From the IMG/VR virus record IMGVR_UViG_3300034101_002604, positions 1 through 46,441 of that record: 46,441 bases of DNA; one strand, given 5' to 3'. The notes beneath the pieces are model-generated. The model was given only the letters and a program-made list of their open reading frames with translations. It did no database searches and was not told the DNA's origin. Every line of letters begins with the position of its first letter. Positions within the stretch are counted from its first letter, which is position 1. The position numbers were made by a program, and so were the translations under genes. The DNA is from a virus. This document shows, in pieces, positions 12,858 through 19,174 of the stretch.

Positions 12858-13795
12858 AGGATCTTGGCTCCGGGGATGAACAGCGTCACACCTGCGACGG
12901 CCGCGCGGACTTCGTAGTTCAGCAGCTTGTGCGGATCGACCAGCCCCCAGCCGTAGATCGGATCTCTGCCGGGCTCGCCCGTGTCACGGCACGTATCCGA
13001 GAGCGCCTTGAGAACCGCCGCATGGTCGATCTTGTTGCCCTCGGACTTCTGGCTGCTGACATACAGGGCAAGCACACCCGCTACGAAAGGCGCAGCCATG
13101 CTCGTCCCAGACACGGTGGCATACCCATCAGCCAGCCACGTTGAGGTGATGTCCTGCCCAGGCGCAGCCACGGCGATCTCTTTCCCGCGGCTGGAGAACT
13201 CGCAGGCGTTGCGGTTCTTGTCCACCGCACCCACGGCAATCGTCTCTTGGAATGCGGCGGGGTAGTTCACCGCCCCGCCGTCGTTGCCGGCGGCGCACAC
13301 CACCACAATGCCGCTGGAGTGTGCGGCCTTGAGCGCATCATGCAGCCGGGCATCGGGCTTGTTGGACCCGAGGGACATGCAGACGATGTCCACCTTGGCT
13401 TCCGTGGCGAACCGCACCGCCTCAGCCACAGCCTCGTTGCTCCCCATCCCCGAGTGGCCGAGGACTTTGAGCGAGAGGATCTTCACCTCTGGTGCGATGC
13501 CCTTGGCCGCGCCGCTCTTGGCCCCGATCACCCCCGCTACGTGCGTCCCGTGCCCGAGCGTGTCGTACACGTCCGAGTCCGATGAGAAGTTGCGGTAGTC
13601 CACCACCACGTCCTTGAGCGCCGTGTGTGGGTAGATGCCGCTGTCGATCACCGCCACCGTGACGCCGCTCCCCTTGGAGGTGCGCCACAGTTGCGGGATG
13701 CCGTAACTCTCCACCCCCCAGTCCACTCCATCCTGCACCGAATGTGGTACATGGACGAAGTCAACGCGGTAGGGAGGGAGATGAACGTAGCTCAT
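12854..13795 (-). CDS. Subtilisin-like serine peptidase (S8 family)
   Basis: Starting at the ATG at 13795, which overlaps the preceding stop, the protein has 313 residues. The catalytic triad is complete: Asp51 in VAVIDSGI, His82 in GHGTHVAG and Ser232 in SGTSMAAPFVAG, with oxyanion Asn171 in AAGNDGG. It consists of the catalytic domain with a short N-terminal extension (DWGVESYGIPQLW) typical of processed subtilases, but no obvious signal peptide or long propeptide. A phage-encoded subtilase beside a papain-like peptidase and small membrane proteins points to attack on host surface protein, or virion or lysis processing. Subtilases are rare in phages. Confidence 0.93.
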   Translation of the reverse strand: MSYVHLPPYRVDFVHVPHSVQDGVDWGVESYGIPQLWRTSKGSGVTVAVIDSGIYPHTALKDVVVDYRNFSSDSDVYDTLGHGTHVAGVIGAKSGAAKGIAPEVKILSLKVLGHSGMGSNEAVAEAVRFATEAKVDIVCMSLGSNKPDARLHDALKAAHSSGIVVVCAAGNDGGAVNYPAAFQETIAVGAVDKNRNACEFSSRGKEIAVAAPGQDITSTWLADGYATVSGTSMAAPFVAGVLALYVSSQKSEGNKIDHAAVLKALSDTCRDTGEPGRDPIYGWGLVDPHKLLNYEVRAAVAGVTLFIPGAKIL

Positions 13796-14118
13796 TCTTT
13801 TGGGCCGATAGCCTGGAGGATGGCAATGAGGATCGGGATCAGCACTTCGATGATCGTCTTCCAATCCATGCCAAGGGCCGACACCTCGGCGCCGAGAGCG
13901 AACGCCTGCGCCTCCACGTCAACGTCCCAATCCACCGACAGGAGCGTCGGCTTCAGGGCCTCGGCCTCCAGGATCGGAAGTACGATCTGAGCGATCTCGT
14001 TAACGAGGGCCCATTGGGCGAGGTACGGGGCGGCGCGGTCGAACCGCTTGGCAATCTCCACCACCTTGAGCAGGGCATCCCGATGCTTCAGCAGCCACTG
14101 GAGAATCTTCAGATTCAT
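13792..14118 (-). CDS. Hypothetical helical protein, 108 aa
   Basis: An aagagga site lies 6 bases before the ATG. The N-terminal half is a basic amphipathic helix pair (LQWLLKHRDALLKVVEIAKR, then LAQWALVNEIAQIVLPIL) and the C-terminus is strongly hydrophobic (IIEVLIPILIAILQAI) followed by GPKE. The C-terminal segment could insert in the membrane, making this another holin-like candidate directly upstream of the subtilase. The stop overlaps the subtilase start (ATGA). Confidence 0.65.
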   Translation of the reverse strand: MNLKILQWLLKHRDALLKVVEIAKRFDRAAPYLAQWALVNEIAQIVLPILEAEALKPTLLSVDWDVDVEAQAFALGAEVSALGMDWKTIIEVLIPILIAILQAIGPKE

Positions 14119-14458
14119 GGGGTTCCTCTTGGTCTAAACAGGCAATGGCCACAACGGCGTGGCCGGCGATGTCCATCAATGTCTTCCTAATATCTAGTGT
14201 CTTCAGGGGGCCTCGGAGCCGGCGGCACTTCTCCCCGATGCGGGCGACTTGGTATTTCCACGGCTCAATACCGTCGTCCCGCACCCCCATGGCGTTCTCC
14301 AGGGGGTTGTCCTTGCACCCGTAATACCCGCGTTTCCGGGTGAGCAGGGCGTGCAGGGTTTCGCAGATCGGGCGGTACGGGTCACCATTCGACCGACCTG
14401 CTGGCGTGCTGGATGCGTCCGTATTCGCTCCAGAAAGTTGCATGGTGATAGGGGTCAT
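14000..14458 (-). CDS. Nucleotide-modification-associated-like protein, 152 aa
   Basis: The ATG at 14458 has gaggaggac upstream. The core runs LHALLTRKRGYYGCKDNPLE, then GIEPWKYQVARIGEKCRRL and TLMDIAGHAVVAIACL. This is the pattern of a short phage domain with an ARIGEK element and a DIAGHA element. From memory it is close to the family called DUF1599 or nucleotide modification associated domain 1; the assignment is tentative. The last 119 bases overlap the next gene in another frame and the residues there look unstructured. Confidence 0.6.
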   Translation of the reverse strand: MTPITMQLSGANTDASSTPAGRSNGDPYRPICETLHALLTRKRGYYGCKDNPLENAMGVRDDGIEPWKYQVARIGEKCRRLRGPLKTLDIRKTLMDIAGHAVVAIACLDQEEPHESEDSPVAAEASGCPAQGGGDCQAVRPRRPVPRPMGPR

Positions 14459-14726
14459 CGCTGTTGTCCTCCTCGTCGTTGAGCCAGACCACCCGGCCGT
14501 GCGACCACTCCTCGCACAGGGTGTCCAGCAACAGGTACTGATTGAGATCATCCCGAATCGCTATCGTCCCTCGCTCCAGATCGTCGTCCATGACGAAGTA
14601 TCCAAGGTCAGCCCCCATCCGCTGTGGCGACCGGAGGTAGATCCTCACGGGGAACTGGAGCGGGAAGCGCTCCTCCGCCCACTGGCGGAACTTGCGAACC
14701 AATTTCCTGCGCCAATCTAGGGACAT
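14382..14726 (-). CDS. Degenerate zincin-like protein, 114 aa
   Basis: The ATG is preceded by ctggagc. The sequence resembles small phage metallopeptidase-like proteins. The region LLLDTLCEEWSHG (about residues 65-77) stands where a HExxH zinc motif would be, but the first His is replaced by Glu (EEWSH). A second site DPYHHATFWSEYGRI supplies two His residues. If zinc is bound, the ligand set is changed; otherwise this is a catalytically dead relative. It overlaps the upstream nuclease by 119 bases and the downstream gene by 77 bases. Confidence 0.6.
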   Translation of the reverse strand: MSLDWRRKLVRKFRQWAEERFPLQFPVRIYLRSPQRMGADLGYFVMDDDLERGTIAIRDDLNQYLLLDTLCEEWSHGRVVWLNDEEDNSDDPYHHATFWSEYGRIQHASRSVEW

Positions 14727-15009
14727 GGTCCAGCTCCAGAATCATTAGCCACGGTCGGTTGTTGCGTTTGTGCAGGACAACCGGGCACTTGCCGCCGCAG
14801 TCCCGTGACGCCTGTTCGATCCAGTCGTACGGGTTGCCGCGCTCGGTTCGCTTCACCTCCACATGAATGCCCGTGTGGCCGATGACGATGTCGGGTGAGT
14901 CCTTGGAGCCCGAGAATTGCTGGCCCCTACGTGCGTCTACGCCGAAGACCCGTGACCATTCGGCGGCGGCGGCCCTCTCTCCCCTGGCGCCTTTCTGGCG
15001 GCTGTTCAC
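14608..15009 (-). CDS. Holliday-junction-resolvase-like nuclease (PD-(D/E)XK fold)
   Basis: A GTG start (gaggtgg upstream, overlapping the previous stop as GTGA) gives 133 residues. KGARGERAAAAEW carries the conserved first Glu, SKDSPDIVIG the Asp (about 40) and IHVEVKRTER the E-x-K pair (Glu51, Lys53). RRGQQFSG and PVVLHKRNNRPWLM complete the pattern of phage resolvases that trim branched DNA before packaging. The C-terminal 40 residues are Pro-rich and overlap the next gene. It fits the recombination and packaging functions of the phage. Confidence 0.8.
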   Translation of the reverse strand: MNSRQKGARGERAAAAEWSRVFGVDARRGQQFSGSKDSPDIVIGHTGIHVEVKRTERGNPYDWIEQASRDCGGKCPVVLHKRNNRPWLMILELDHVPRLAQEIGSQVPPVGGGALPAPVPREDLPPVATADGG

Positions 15010-15221
15010 TTGGACCACCTCGCCAGCCGGCCGGTGTGATCGCTGACCTCCACCAGCGTGAGTTCCGGGAACTGCTCGGCCACCAGCTTGGCGCACTCCG
15101 TGACCGGCTGCTTGTCCAGCACCTTGGCGTTCTGGCCGATCCACGTCCCGACCCGTCCGTACATGGCGAAGTCCCGGCGGTCCCCGACCGTGGGCCAAAA
15201 GGCGTTGACCTTGTGGTTCAT
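15006..15221 (-). CDS. Hypothetical protein, 71 aa
   Basis: The frame is open further upstream, but the ATG at 15221 is the sensible start because the earlier part lies over the neighbouring gene and looks non-native. The ribosome site is weak. The product has a basic start (MNHKVNAFWPTVGDRRDF), a helix (PVTECAKLVAEQF) and a strand (LTLVEVSDHT). No family recognised. It is coupled to the resolvase-like gene by a GTGA overlap. Confidence 0.55.
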   Translation of the reverse strand: MNHKVNAFWPTVGDRRDFAMYGRVGTWIGQNAKVLDKQPVTECAKLVAEQFPELTLVEVSDHTGRLARWSK

Positions 15222-15241
15222 CGTCTTGCTCTGACTGCCGG

Positions 15242-15622
15242 CTAACATTCCTCGGGCTCCTTGGAGTGCATGAGGGCCAACAACGTCTCCATGTAATGGT
15301 GCGGCCTGGGGGAGGCGACCTTCTGTTCCAAGAGGTAGGAGGACAGGCACTCGCCCGACTGCGTGTCGCACAGATCCCCGAGGATCCGGCCGTACTCGTC
15401 ACGCATCCATCCCACCGTGGACAGGTTGATCCTGCCGTGATCGGCATGGACCTCCACCCAGTCGCAGATCGCCTGCTGGGCGCCTTCCTCGCACACGCAG
15501 CCGTGAATGGTCATGTGGCAGGAGATCATGGACTGAAGCGTGGGGCACATGGCCCGCAGGTGAATGGTGTCTGGCCGGGTCACGCGGACGACCTGGGCTG
15601 TTACGGGTTCCGTTGATGCCAT
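15242..15622 (-). CDS. SNase-like (thermonuclease fold) protein, 126 aa
   Basis: Starting at the ATG at 15622, the chain shows an N-terminal beta barrel (VVRVTRPDTIHLRAMC), a Cys-rich middle (MTIHGCVCEEGAQQAICDW) and the characteristic staphylococcal-nuclease segment (VGWMRDEYGRILGDLC, then a helix with SSYLLEQKVA). The R-x-YGR-x-LG element is the strongest evidence. The usual catalytic Arg/Asp/Glu set is not clearly complete, so activity is uncertain. It overlaps the end of the HNH gene by 22 bases. Confidence 0.65.
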   Translation of the reverse strand: MASTEPVTAQVVRVTRPDTIHLRAMCPTLQSMISCHMTIHGCVCEEGAQQAICDWVEVHADHGRINLSTVGWMRDEYGRILGDLCDTQSGECLSSYLLEQKVASPRPHHYMETLLALMHSKEPEEC

Positions 15623-15999
15623 CCGCCGACGTTCTGCTGACGCTGTTGCACGTAACACTCTGGAGGTTCTTCGGGTTCGTAGCCCAGATGCTTCTTGTGT
15701 CTGAGGGAGGCAAGAAACTCTGGATCGTAAAACTCAGGGTCGCTCTCTCGCTTGCAGGCCAAGAGTATACCTTTGTTCAGGTCTGGAAGTCCAGTCACTT
15801 TGCTACCGGAATGGAACACTGAGTGACAGTTGGCGCAGAGACTTAACAGGTTCCGCCTGTCATGCTTGCGGCCGGCACCTTGGACAAGATGGTGAATCTC
15901 CATCCGGCGCCGCATGTCGCTCTCAGGCCACCAGCACACGGCACAAGACCGATGCTCGGCGGCGAACTCTTGGAGCGTGATCCTGTCCTGCTTGGTCAC
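15601..15999 (-). CDS. HNH endonuclease, 132 aa
   Basis: A GTG start at 15999. The domain is clear: CAVC (Cys19, Cys22), RRMEIHHLVQGAG (His36 and His37), RRNLLSLCANCHSVFH (Asn50, Cys55, Cys58, His59, His63). This is the H-N-H metal finger with the usual double zinc CxxC pair. A C-terminal extension is rich in Glu, Tyr and His. It may nick DNA during packaging or recombination, or act as a free-standing homing endonuclease. A structured gap lies upstream. Confidence 0.9.
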   Translation of the reverse strand: MTKQDRITLQEFAAEHRSCAVCWWPESDMRRRMEIHHLVQGAGRKHDRRNLLSLCANCHSVFHSGSKVTGLPDLNKGILLACKRESDPEFYDPEFLASLRHKKHLGYEPEEPPECYVQQRQQNVGGWHQRNP

Positions 16000-16184
16000 T
16001 TGGTGCAGACCATCCCCTTCTTAATATTAACCGTGTTGTCTGCTCTGAATCGCTGGAGTTGGCTTCCCGTGTTCATCGACTGAAGGCTCGGTATGGGCGC
16101 ACGGCGACCAATCCCCGGGTGATACCCGAGGTTGGCCGCCGCCCGTGTCCACCGACCGTTAGGACGTATAAGGGCGACCAACAA
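15996..16184 (-). CDS. Possible small basic protein, 62 aa
   Basis: A frame beginning at TTG 16184 with no convincing ribosome site, ending in a GTGA overlap with the HNH start. The product is Arg-rich (RPNGRWTRAAANLGYHPGIG, then RRAPIPSLQSMN). The coupling junction is the only strong point. It may instead be part of a leader RNA. Low confidence. Confidence 0.3.
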   Translation of the reverse strand: MLVALIRPNGRWTRAAANLGYHPGIGRRAPIPSLQSMNTGSQLQRFRADNTVNIKKGMVCTK

Positions 16185-16350
16185 CCGCCGGGGCGTTGGC
16201 TTGCGACCTGCTTATCGGGCATCCTGGCTGCCCGTGTGACTTGGCCCTGTCGCTTTCGGCTGGCCTACCCGCTGCGTCACAATCCCTTTTGGTAGCGGGG
16301 GTAATGCCGGACGGCCAAAAGGTTAGTCCCAAACCCGGCCGGCATATCGT
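16185..16350. other. Structured non-coding gap
   Basis: No convincing gene lies here. Two hairpins can be drawn in the gap: CGGGCA with TGCCCG at 16216-16234 (7-base loop) and ATGCCGG with CCGGCAT at 16304-16345. The second encloses a smaller GGTT/AACC stem on the minus strand. A third, CGGGT-GAT-ACCCG at 16116-16128, lies just downstream on the minus strand. None is followed by a clear T-tract. The stretch separates the secreted HExxH gene from the HNH gene on the minus strand and could hold a terminator, a leader or a small RNA. The AT-rich ttaatattaa at 16021-16030 is a possible promoter element nearer the HNH start. Confidence 0.4.
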
Positions 16351-16959
16351 TCACTCAAACTCTATCGACGTGTCCCAATCCGTGATCGTCTGGCGGCAGT
16401 CTGCCAAAGTGCGGCGACAAAAATCCACCAGTTTCCTGCGGTCATAGCCCTCGCAGCGCCGCGCCATCCTGCACAGCACCCGTGAGTACCGTGCGAACGT
16501 CATGCAGTGCCGGTCTGTCTCTTGCCTGGAGGCGATCTTCAGCTCGCGGCGGATGGTCGATCCGCGGAGGTAGGCAGTCCACTCGTCCAGAATCATGGTC
16601 GGACGGTCGGCCCAGCCCTCCGACTGCCCCTGCCTGAGATAGGTCACGTAGATCGTCCCCCGCTCATGCTCTGGGACTGCCAAGAACACCTCGGCGGTTC
16701 GCAGGGGAGGGATCGGGATCCACTCCACCCGACCTTCCAAGGCATACAGGCCATGCTCCCCAGGCTTGAACCTGGACAGGAAGTGGCTCCCCTCATGCCC
16801 GTAGGTAATCGGGTCAGGCTCCCTGGCAGGGGTGTTACTGGGCAGCCGGGAGGCGATGTCCCGGAGGGTGGGGCCGTACCCGGCGGGCGGATTCCAGATC
16901 ACTGGAACCTCCCCCAGGCATGGCCCGGCAAGTAACACCAGCAGGACAATCGCTCGCAC
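16351..16959 (-). CDS. Secreted HExxH zincin-like protein, 202 aa
   Basis: MRAIVLLVLLAGPCLGEVPV is a clean signal peptide. ITYGHEGSHFLSRFK (about residues 51-65) contains HEGSH, a HExxH zinc site (His55, Glu56, His59), and PTMILDEWTAYLRG (Glu126) gives a plausible third ligand. This layout matches a family of phage and bacterial secreted proteins that I recall with a HExxH and a later DEW-x-AY. It has several Cys in the C-terminal helical part. It is predicted to act outside the cytoplasm and is one of three peptidase-like exported or lysis-region proteins. A ggagggg site lies upstream of the ATG. Confidence 0.75.
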   Translation of the reverse strand: MRAIVLLVLLAGPCLGEVPVIWNPPAGYGPTLRDIASRLPSNTPAREPDPITYGHEGSHFLSRFKPGEHGLYALEGRVEWIPIPPLRTAEVFLAVPEHERGTIYVTYLRQGQSEGWADRPTMILDEWTAYLRGSTIRRELKIASRQETDRHCMTFARYSRVLCRMARRCEGYDRRKLVDFCRRTLADCRQTITDWDTSIEFE

Positions 16960-17063
16960 ATAATATCAATGCCCCTCCTGGGCCTCTGGCGTGCGTTGTA
17001 GCGCCCGATCCGCAATCCCGCCACTCATTTCCCGGCTCGGCCACAAGTGCCCGGCAAAACGCA

Positions 17064-17080
17064 AGCCAGGGCCCCTGGCT
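17064..17080 (-). terminator. Hairpin at the end of the preceding gene, possible terminator
   Basis: A perfect 7-base stem (AGCCAGG with CCTGGCT, 3-base loop) overlaps the stop codon of the gene at 17079. On the minus strand it is followed by ttgcgttttg. The stem is strong but the T-run is short, so this may be partial attenuation before the secreted zincin gene, not a full terminator. Confidence 0.4.
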
Positions 17081-17300
17081 AGATACACCTGTCCACTGGC
17101 ACCTTGGGGTGGGGAATGTCGTACATCTCGTTTCCCATGACCCGGACCTCGGCCGAGTCAACGTGTACCACCTGACCGTCAGCAAAGTGCTGCACAACCC
17201 ACACCGAATTGAGGTGGGGGCCATAGTCAATGACCAGCAGGGCAAAGCCTTCGCCCATAGGGGTGGCCACCCAGATCGGCGGGTTTAACTGGAGCATCAT
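17079..17300 (-). CDS. Small conserved-looking phage protein, 73 aa
   Basis: It starts at ATG 17300 (or the next codon), overlapping the stop of the preceding membrane protein. The sequence begins MMLQLNPPIWVATPMGEGFA and continues LLVIDYGPHLNSVWVVQHF, a beta-barrel-like pattern with a LNPPI-x-V-x-TP start that I recall from many phage small proteins of unknown function. Soluble. It ends in a strong hairpin at its stop codon. Confidence 0.7.
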   Translation of the reverse strand: MMLQLNPPIWVATPMGEGFALLVIDYGPHLNSVWVVQHFADGQVVHVDSAEVRVMGNEMYDIPHPKVPVDRCI

Positions 17301-17440
17301 TTGGCCATCATCCAGAGGCCCACGTTGGCCAGACTATATGCCCCCCATGTAATAGCGCCTGGAATGTTCCCTTTCAGGTACTGTTCCACCGCCACGTAGG
17401 CGTAGATGAACCCTGTGAGGGCGATGAGTGGGCCGCTCAT
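17297..17440 (-). CDS. Small membrane protein, 47 aa
   Basis: Both ends overlap neighbouring genes (ATGA at the start, ATGATG at the end). The 47 residues carry one or two hydrophobic segments (LIALTGFIYAYVAVEQYL and ITWGAYSLANVGLWMMAK). From memory, phage mini-proteins with an AVEQY, Gly-rich and SNVGL layout are common and membrane-bound. It could be a holin-like or membrane-remodelling protein. The coupled position and conserved feel support translation. Confidence 0.6.
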   Translation of the reverse strand: MSGPLIALTGFIYAYVAVEQYLKGNIPGAITWGAYSLANVGLWMMAK

Positions 17441-17673
17441 TTGTCGCCGTCCATCGCATGCTTAACTCCAAGCCGGTACGCCACCAGCGTGTCGCCGTCG
17501 ATGGCCACCTTGCGGAGCTTGGCGTAGTCCTCCAGGCAGGCGTTCATGGTGCGGACGCAATCATCCAAGTCGATGCGGAGGCGTTCGATCTCGTCGGCCG
17601 CCTCCCGGCACAGCGACTGCACGTCCTGCTCCAGCGACACCTCTCGCCGCAGTCGGGTGACGATGTCGCTCAT
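17437..17673 (-). CDS. Coiled-coil protein, 78 aa
   Basis: The ATG at 17673 has gaggtgg 5 bases upstream. The chain is one long helical region with heptad spacing (IVTRLRREVSLEQDVQSLCR, then AADEIERLRIDLDDCV), Asp/Glu-rich, with four Cys. Such short coiled coils often act as oligomerisation or clamp proteins in phage regulation. Its stop overlaps the start of the membrane protein gene. No specific function. Confidence 0.65.
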   Translation of the reverse strand: MSDIVTRLRREVSLEQDVQSLCREAADEIERLRIDLDDCVRTMNACLEDYAKLRKVAIDGDTLVAYRLGVKHAMDGDK

Positions 17674-17951
17674 GGCCACCTCGGGTACAGGAGACAGCCC
17701 TGGTTGGCGTAGCCGTTCAGCACCTCAATGGCCGAGATCCGCCGGAACTGCTCCGACATGGCCTTGCACACCTCCTCGGCCGGCATGGCATCCAGTTTCT
17801 GGCGGTTGGCGTACACCCACTCCTGCATGGTGGCTTGGTCTTCCTCATGCCCAGGCCCCTCGGCCGTGCGTTCCACCCAGGTCCGTATGACGTGGTTGAA
17901 GGTGCGGAACTTCAGGATGTTTTCCCAGACAACGGTCTTCCCAAAAATCAT
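17670..17951 (-). CDS. Hypothetical protein, 93 aa
   Basis: It starts at an ATG overlapping the stop of the small coiled-coil gene (ATGA), with ggggtgag upstream. The product is helical and basic at first (MIFGKTVVWENILKFRTFNH), then has a longer helix (ATMQEWVYANRQKLDAM) and a C-terminal element (ISAIEVLNGYANQG) before a Pro/Trp end. No recognised family. It is part of the middle operon next to nuclease and HTH genes. Confidence 0.65.
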   Translation of the reverse strand: MIFGKTVVWENILKFRTFNHVIRTWVERTAEGPGHEEDQATMQEWVYANRQKLDAMPAEEVCKAMSEQFRRISAIEVLNGYANQGCLLYPRWP

Positions 17952-18088
17952 GTCTCACCCCATGTGCTTAGGAGTTTTTGACGCACGCGGAGCAGCTCTT
18001 GCTCCAACATCTGGATGCGTCTTCGCAACGTAGCGTTCTCTTTCCTCAGTCTCTCCGCCTCCTGAGATGAAGGCTTCTGTGGGTCCAT
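17948..18088 (-). CDS. Leucine-zipper mini-protein, 46 aa
   Basis: An ATG at 18088 with ggacc about 9 bases upstream opens a frame ending in an ATGA overlap with the next gene. The product MDPQKPSSQEAERLRKENAT then continues LRRRIQMLEQELLRVRQKLL, a clean heptad coiled coil. It overlaps the last 134 bases of the 207-aa nuclease-like gene in another frame. The amphipathic heptads and coupled stop make this frame look like a real protein. The function is unknown; dimerising adaptor is a guess. Confidence 0.5.
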   Translation of the reverse strand: MDPQKPSSQEAERLRKENATLRRRIQMLEQELLRVRQKLLSTWGET

Positions 18089-18578
18089 CTACTAGGTCCA
18101 AATAAAGATGTGGATAAAGCAGTTCGATCAACGATTCGGCTGGGCGCAGATGGGACTTCGGGGCGACAAGAACCGGCACCTCATGCCCTCGCCCGCGGTC
18201 GAAGGTGACAGACTCCTGCCATGTCTCGTCCCGGTCCAGGACAGTGAGCCAGACCCACTTGCCTGTCGGCTTGGAGACATACACGTAGACGAGGTTGGGC
18301 GTGTGTTCCATGCCCATGCCTCGCAGGTCATCAACAAAGACCGTGTCGTACGGATAGGAGTCCGGCCCGTCGAAGGCCAGACTCCTCTCCTTGATTTCAA
18401 TGGAAAATAATCCGAGGGCATCTGGGGTTTCGACATGTCCGGTCTTCTTGCAGTGCTTGGAGACGACGATCTTTCGGCCGTGGGCCACCGACCGACCAAC
18501 CGAGCGCATGTTCTCAACCCACTTGCGCTCGGCTTCCTGGCCTTTAGCCAACGCCGACTGAAAGGAACGCATAGTCAT
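17955..18578 (-). CDS. PD-(D/E)XK nuclease-like protein, about 207 aa
   Basis: Starting at the ATG at 18578, the protein shows an early Glu-rich helix (SALAKGQEAERKWVENM) and then HVETPDALGLFSIEIKERSL, where Asp53 and the Glu61-x-Lys63 pair give the PD-x8-E-x-K layout of this nuclease fold. The rest is strand-rich with SYPYDTVFVDDLRG and LVYVYVSKPTGKWVWLTV. The C-terminal 45 residues overlap the leucine-zipper frame and look disordered and basic. It may be a restriction-type or repair nuclease. Activity is not certain. Confidence 0.6.
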   Translation of the reverse strand: MTMRSFQSALAKGQEAERKWVENMRSVGRSVAHGRKIVVSKHCKKTGHVETPDALGLFSIEIKERSLAFDGPDSYPYDTVFVDDLRGMGMEHTPNLVYVYVSKPTGKWVWLTVLDRDETWQESVTFDRGRGHEVPVLVAPKSHLRPAESLIELLYPHLYLDLVDGPTEAFISGGGETEERERYVAKTHPDVGARAAPRASKTPKHMG

Positions 18579-19062
18579 TCGTCCATGAGAGGAGGGGCAT
18601 GGCCCACGGCTGGCGCCGCGCACCGACCATGACACCTCGGATCACACCAGCCGCGCGCAGCTCCGCCGCACGCTCATACAGTTGGGCAGGGGACAGGTCG
18701 CCACGCTGTAGCCCGCAGTCCAGATACTCCAGTTCCTCCGGGATCGGCTGTGCCGCCCGCAGTTCGTTTGCCATCAGCCGGACGGTCGTCGCCCATCGGC
18801 GGCTCCGGCCGAAAATCTCGGCGATGTCGTCGTCGTCCAGGCCCCAGTCACGCATGACCACAAGAGCCAAGCGCTCGGGTGACGGCCGGTATTTCAGATT
18901 GCGCAGGAGCCGCACCGCGCCCTGCGTCTGTTCCTGACACAGCCCGAGAGCCTTGGCCGCCTTGGCGGCGGGCTCACAGTTGATCAGACACATCCTGTGC
19001 AGATCGGCGGCGTGAGCCAAAGCATGCCTTAAACGAATTCCAGATCCTGCGAAGCCACCCAT
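18544..19062 (-). CDS. DNA-binding helix-turn-helix protein, 172 aa
   Basis: The ATG at 19062 has a strong aaggaggac site. The sequence is helical throughout, with a central LDDDDIAEIFGRSRRWATTV reading as a helix-turn-helix (acidic first helix, basic recognition helix), followed by a long C-terminal helical domain with LEYLDCGLQRGDLSPAQLY. It resembles phage regulators that bind DNA, but I cannot name the family. The gene overlaps its neighbours at both ends. A transcription regulator or replication accessory role is most likely. Confidence 0.65.
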   Translation of the reverse strand: MGGFAGSGIRLRHALAHAADLHRMCLINCEPAAKAAKALGLCQEQTQGAVRLLRNLKYRPSPERLALVVMRDWGLDDDDIAEIFGRSRRWATTVRLMANELRAAQPIPEELEYLDCGLQRGDLSPAQLYERAAELRAAGVIRGVMVGARRQPWAMPLLSWTNDYAFLSVGVG

Positions 19063-19174
19063 CTCTCTTGTCCTCCTTGACAAACACGGTCGGGAAAACG
19101 TGATCCACATCAAAATGCTCAAGCACCTCTTGGAGGGTGTCTCCAAGCAGGGCGTCAGGCCGTTTGTCTGCCAC
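18974..19174 (-). CDS. Hypothetical protein, 66 aa
   Basis: A GTG start at 19174 behind aagggagc overlaps the helicase end by 20 bases. The N-terminal half (MADKRPDALLGDTLQEVLEH) is helical and acidic; the C-terminal half (DGWLRRIWNSFKACFGSRRR) is basic and Trp-rich. Overlap with the helix-turn-helix start is 89 bases. No family is known. Plausible but less certain because of the double overlap. Confidence 0.5.
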   Translation of the reverse strand: MADKRPDALLGDTLQEVLEHFDVDHVFPTVFVKEDKRDGWLRRIWNSFKACFGSRRRSAQDVSDQL

